A DNA stretch of 64,000 nucleotides, from positions 1-64,000 of the forward strand of contig JAJXWH010000011.1 of NCBI GenBank assembly GCA_021781745.1, read 5' to 3'. A program made the translations under genes and the position numbers. Source of the stretch: Bacillota bacterium (GTDB lineage: Bacteria; Bacillota; Clostridia; Clostridiales; Clostridiaceae). The notes beneath the pieces are model-generated. The model was not told the DNA's origin. It searched no databases and was given only the letters and a program-made list of their open reading frames with translations. Every line of letters starts with the position of its first letter. Within the stretch, counting starts at the first letter, position 1. Shown here piece after piece: positions 62,385-64,000 of the stretch.

Positions 62385-64000
62385 TTATATATTAGAATTA
62401 CAAGCAATATCTTCAAGTTTACTAAGCTTTAATTTTGCTGTCTCAACAATATCCTTTGCCGCTTGAAGTCCTAGCGTTATATAGTCTTTTTCTGTAGCTT
62501 CTCTCATTGATATATCCTGTACTTGCTTTATAGCAGTTAAAGATGAACTTATTTGATTTTCATATATTTTATCCAGCTCTGTTTCAGCGAATTGTACAAT
62601 ACTTTCATAAACCTTTCTAAGCTCTGAAAAAATACTATCTTTAATCTGGGCATAATTACTTAAAATATTATTTATATATTTTTCTTGCTGCTCCGTTGTA
62701 TTATCTTGTTTAGCAAATCCAATTATGGCTTGACCCAATAGTGTTAATGCCCCCAACCCTGGAATAAACTGAAGGGCTACAGCTGCTCCATCTAAGTTTG
62801 TCCATGAGATATCTTCCATTGAACTTGCAATTTTTGTAGAGGAGGCTGATAAGGCTAAATTAGAAAACTCATTAGCAAAATTCTCTGAAGCATCCTTTAA
62901 CAGCTTGGCTATATTTTTAAGATGAACATTTGTGCATTCAATTATTGCTGAACGAATCATATCAATCATATAAAAATGTAGATGCTTCTCTAATAATTCT
63001 AGAGGGGTTTCTTTAGCTGAAGTAATTTCCTTTTTTAATCGTTCTAAAAAATTTTCCAGCCATTTTTTTGCTTCACTATACATTTCCCTTATTTCAAGTT
63101 TTACAACTTCCTTATGCTTTTCAATACCTTTCAATAAAATCGAGTTTTCATTCTCATATTGATCAATTAAATCTTTAAGCTTAGTTTTACTTAAAAGTAG
63201 CATGTTATCAATTAAAGTTATTCTCCCTTCAACTTCCCTTATCATAATTTTAACCAAATTAACGCAGCGTTCTGTTTGAATAATCTCCTTCTTCATAACA
63301 ACATCTTTTTGAAGAGTGCTTCGCATTTCATCAAAGGCTTTTTCTAATATTTCATTTAAATCTGGATTTGGCCGTTTAAGTTTTTGTCTTCTGCAATATT
63401 CATCTAGAGCACTGACTGTATATACATAGCTATTTGGAAAAATGTTTGTTAATTTACCATTAATTAAAGCTTTTATTTTTTCAATTTCCTCAAAGTTTTC
63501 TAAGCAATCCATCATGTTTAGTACCACAAATAATTTCGAAAAATTTTGAGGCAGTATTGATGCACAAAGAAAAGTCTGCTCTGTTTCAGATAATGGAGAA
63601 AGAGCTGATACCACATATATTACTGCATCTGCATAAGTCATGTAATTTTTAATCTTATCATCAAATCTATTCAATATATCTCCAACACCAGGGGTATCTA
63701 TTATTCTTATACCTTTTAATGTATCTATTGGCATTTTAATATCTATATATTCAATAGGACATGGAAGCTTTGATATAATTACATCCAGTTTGCCTCTATT
63801 AAGTTCGCTTATATCAAGCATTATACGTCTTCCATTTTCTAAAACAGCTTCAACACTATTTTTCTCAGCATAGGAAATACGGTTAATAGTAACTGTTTCA
63901 GGAGTAACATTTGTAGTAACAACTTTTTCACAAAGAAAGGCATTAACAAGAGTAGATTTTCCTCGTTTAAAATCACCAATTATAACGATAGAAAAATTAT
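62385..64000 (-). CDS. Dynamin-like GTPase (5' end outside the window)
   Basis: About 538 codons are visible and the frame stays open to the right edge. G1 is GDFKRGKST in IVIIGDFKRGKSTLVNAFL, G2 is a Thr in TNVTPETVTINR, G3 is IIDTPGVGD, and G4 is LNMMD. After the GTPase domain come long helices (about 250-390) and a hydrophobic stretch (ALQFIPGLGALTLLGQAIIG) that could insert into membrane, then further helices. This is the build of bacterial dynamin-like proteins, which remodel or repair membranes; several take part in phage defence. An internal ATG at 63821 is not the start because the G1 motif lies upstream. Further cluster genes may lie beyond the edge. Confidence 0.82.
   Translation of the reverse strand, partial: NFSIVIIGDFKRGKSTLVNAFLCEKVVTTNVTPETVTINRISYAEKNSVEAVLENGRRIMLDISELNRGKLDVIISKLPCPIEYIDIKMPIDTLKGIRIIDTPGVGDILNRFDDKIKNYMTYADAVIYVVSALSPLSETEQTFLCASILPQNFSKLFVVLNMMDCLENFEEIEKIKALINGKLTNIFPNSYVYTVSALDEYCRRQKLKRPNPDLNEILEKAFDEMRSTLQKDVVMKKEIIQTERCVNLVKIMIREVEGRITLIDNMLLLSKTKLKDLIDQYENENSILLKGIEKHKEVVKLEIREMYSEAKKWLENFLERLKKEITSAKETPLELLEKHLHFYMIDMIRSAIIECTNVHLKNIAKLLKDASENFANEFSNLALSASSTKIASSMEDISWTNLDGAAVALQFIPGLGALTLLGQAIIGFAKQDNTTEQQEKYINNILSNYAQIKDSIFSELRKVYESIVQFAETELDKIYENQISSSLTAIKQVQDISMREATEKDYITLGLQAAKDIVETAKLKLSKLEDIACNSNI

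Noticed and set aside
1-64000. CRISPR array, tRNA or rRNA genes, phage attachment site
   Set aside because: No regular spacer-repeat pattern, no cloverleaf with CCA-proximal signals and no rRNA-like stretch was seen by eye on either strand.

Overview
The window is AT-rich, densely coded DNA that looks like a solventogenic or saccharolytic Clostridium (C. beijerinckii-like). Supporting signs are codon use, AGGAGG-type ribosome binding sites, a zinc (R,R)-butanediol dehydrogenase under an AcoR-type sigma-54 activator, and clostridial small proteins. This is inference from gene content. No rRNA, tRNA or CRISPR array is visible.

Layout. 1-3.5 kb: start of an NfnA/SudB-type flavin reductase subunit, then butanediol dehydrogenase with a textbook -24/-12 promoter and its AcoR-like activator. 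3.7-12.3 kb: ordinary single genes (small proteins, peroxiredoxin, secreted protein, flotillin, PAS histidine kinase, DUF5662, hemerythrin-like protein). 12.4-20.5 kb: a complete four-gene type II Wadjet (JetABCD) anti-plasmid operon. 20.7-27.6 kb: DUF1450, PPK2, Uma2 nuclease, DUF5050 protein with amidase, PLD-like lipoprotein, AlbA_2 protein. 27.7-32.6 kb: an HscC-type Hsp70 with a giant J-domain/TPR partner. 32.9-37.2 kb: RND efflux pair. 37.8-39.7 kb: pirin with a divergent MarR regulator. 39.9-43.1 kb: ECF sigma, DUF4367 anti-sigma and a secreted DUF4367 protein. 43.3-44.1 kb: HepT/MntA toxin-antitoxin pair. 44.3-51.4 kb: a decayed, repeat-rich zone with an intact ABC-F gene, two ABC-F fossils, other gene fragments, a serine hydrolase and a GNAT.

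51.4-64 kb: a tightly packed same-strand cluster of dynamin-like GTPase (5' end outside the window), zinc-ribbon protein, SLOG protein with four membrane helices, and two giant paralogous DUF4062-nSTAND1-TM-propeller proteins. The combination of nucleotide sensor or pore, STAND ATPases and membrane-remodelling GTPase looks like a conflict or defence system that I do not recognise by name. It is the best candidate for something undescribed.

Non-coding DNA is also informative. Three copies of a structured element (163-240, 37265-37485, 44720-44865) each end 24-27 nt before the start codon of a same-strand gene. They show compensatory changes in their helices. They could be leader RNAs or derivatives of IS605/TnpB omega-RNA. 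A long-hairpin MITE-like family (32715, 41586, 45070) and a family of near-identical terminator hairpins (27638, 32790, 37704, 50581, and a half-copy at 51299) are also present.
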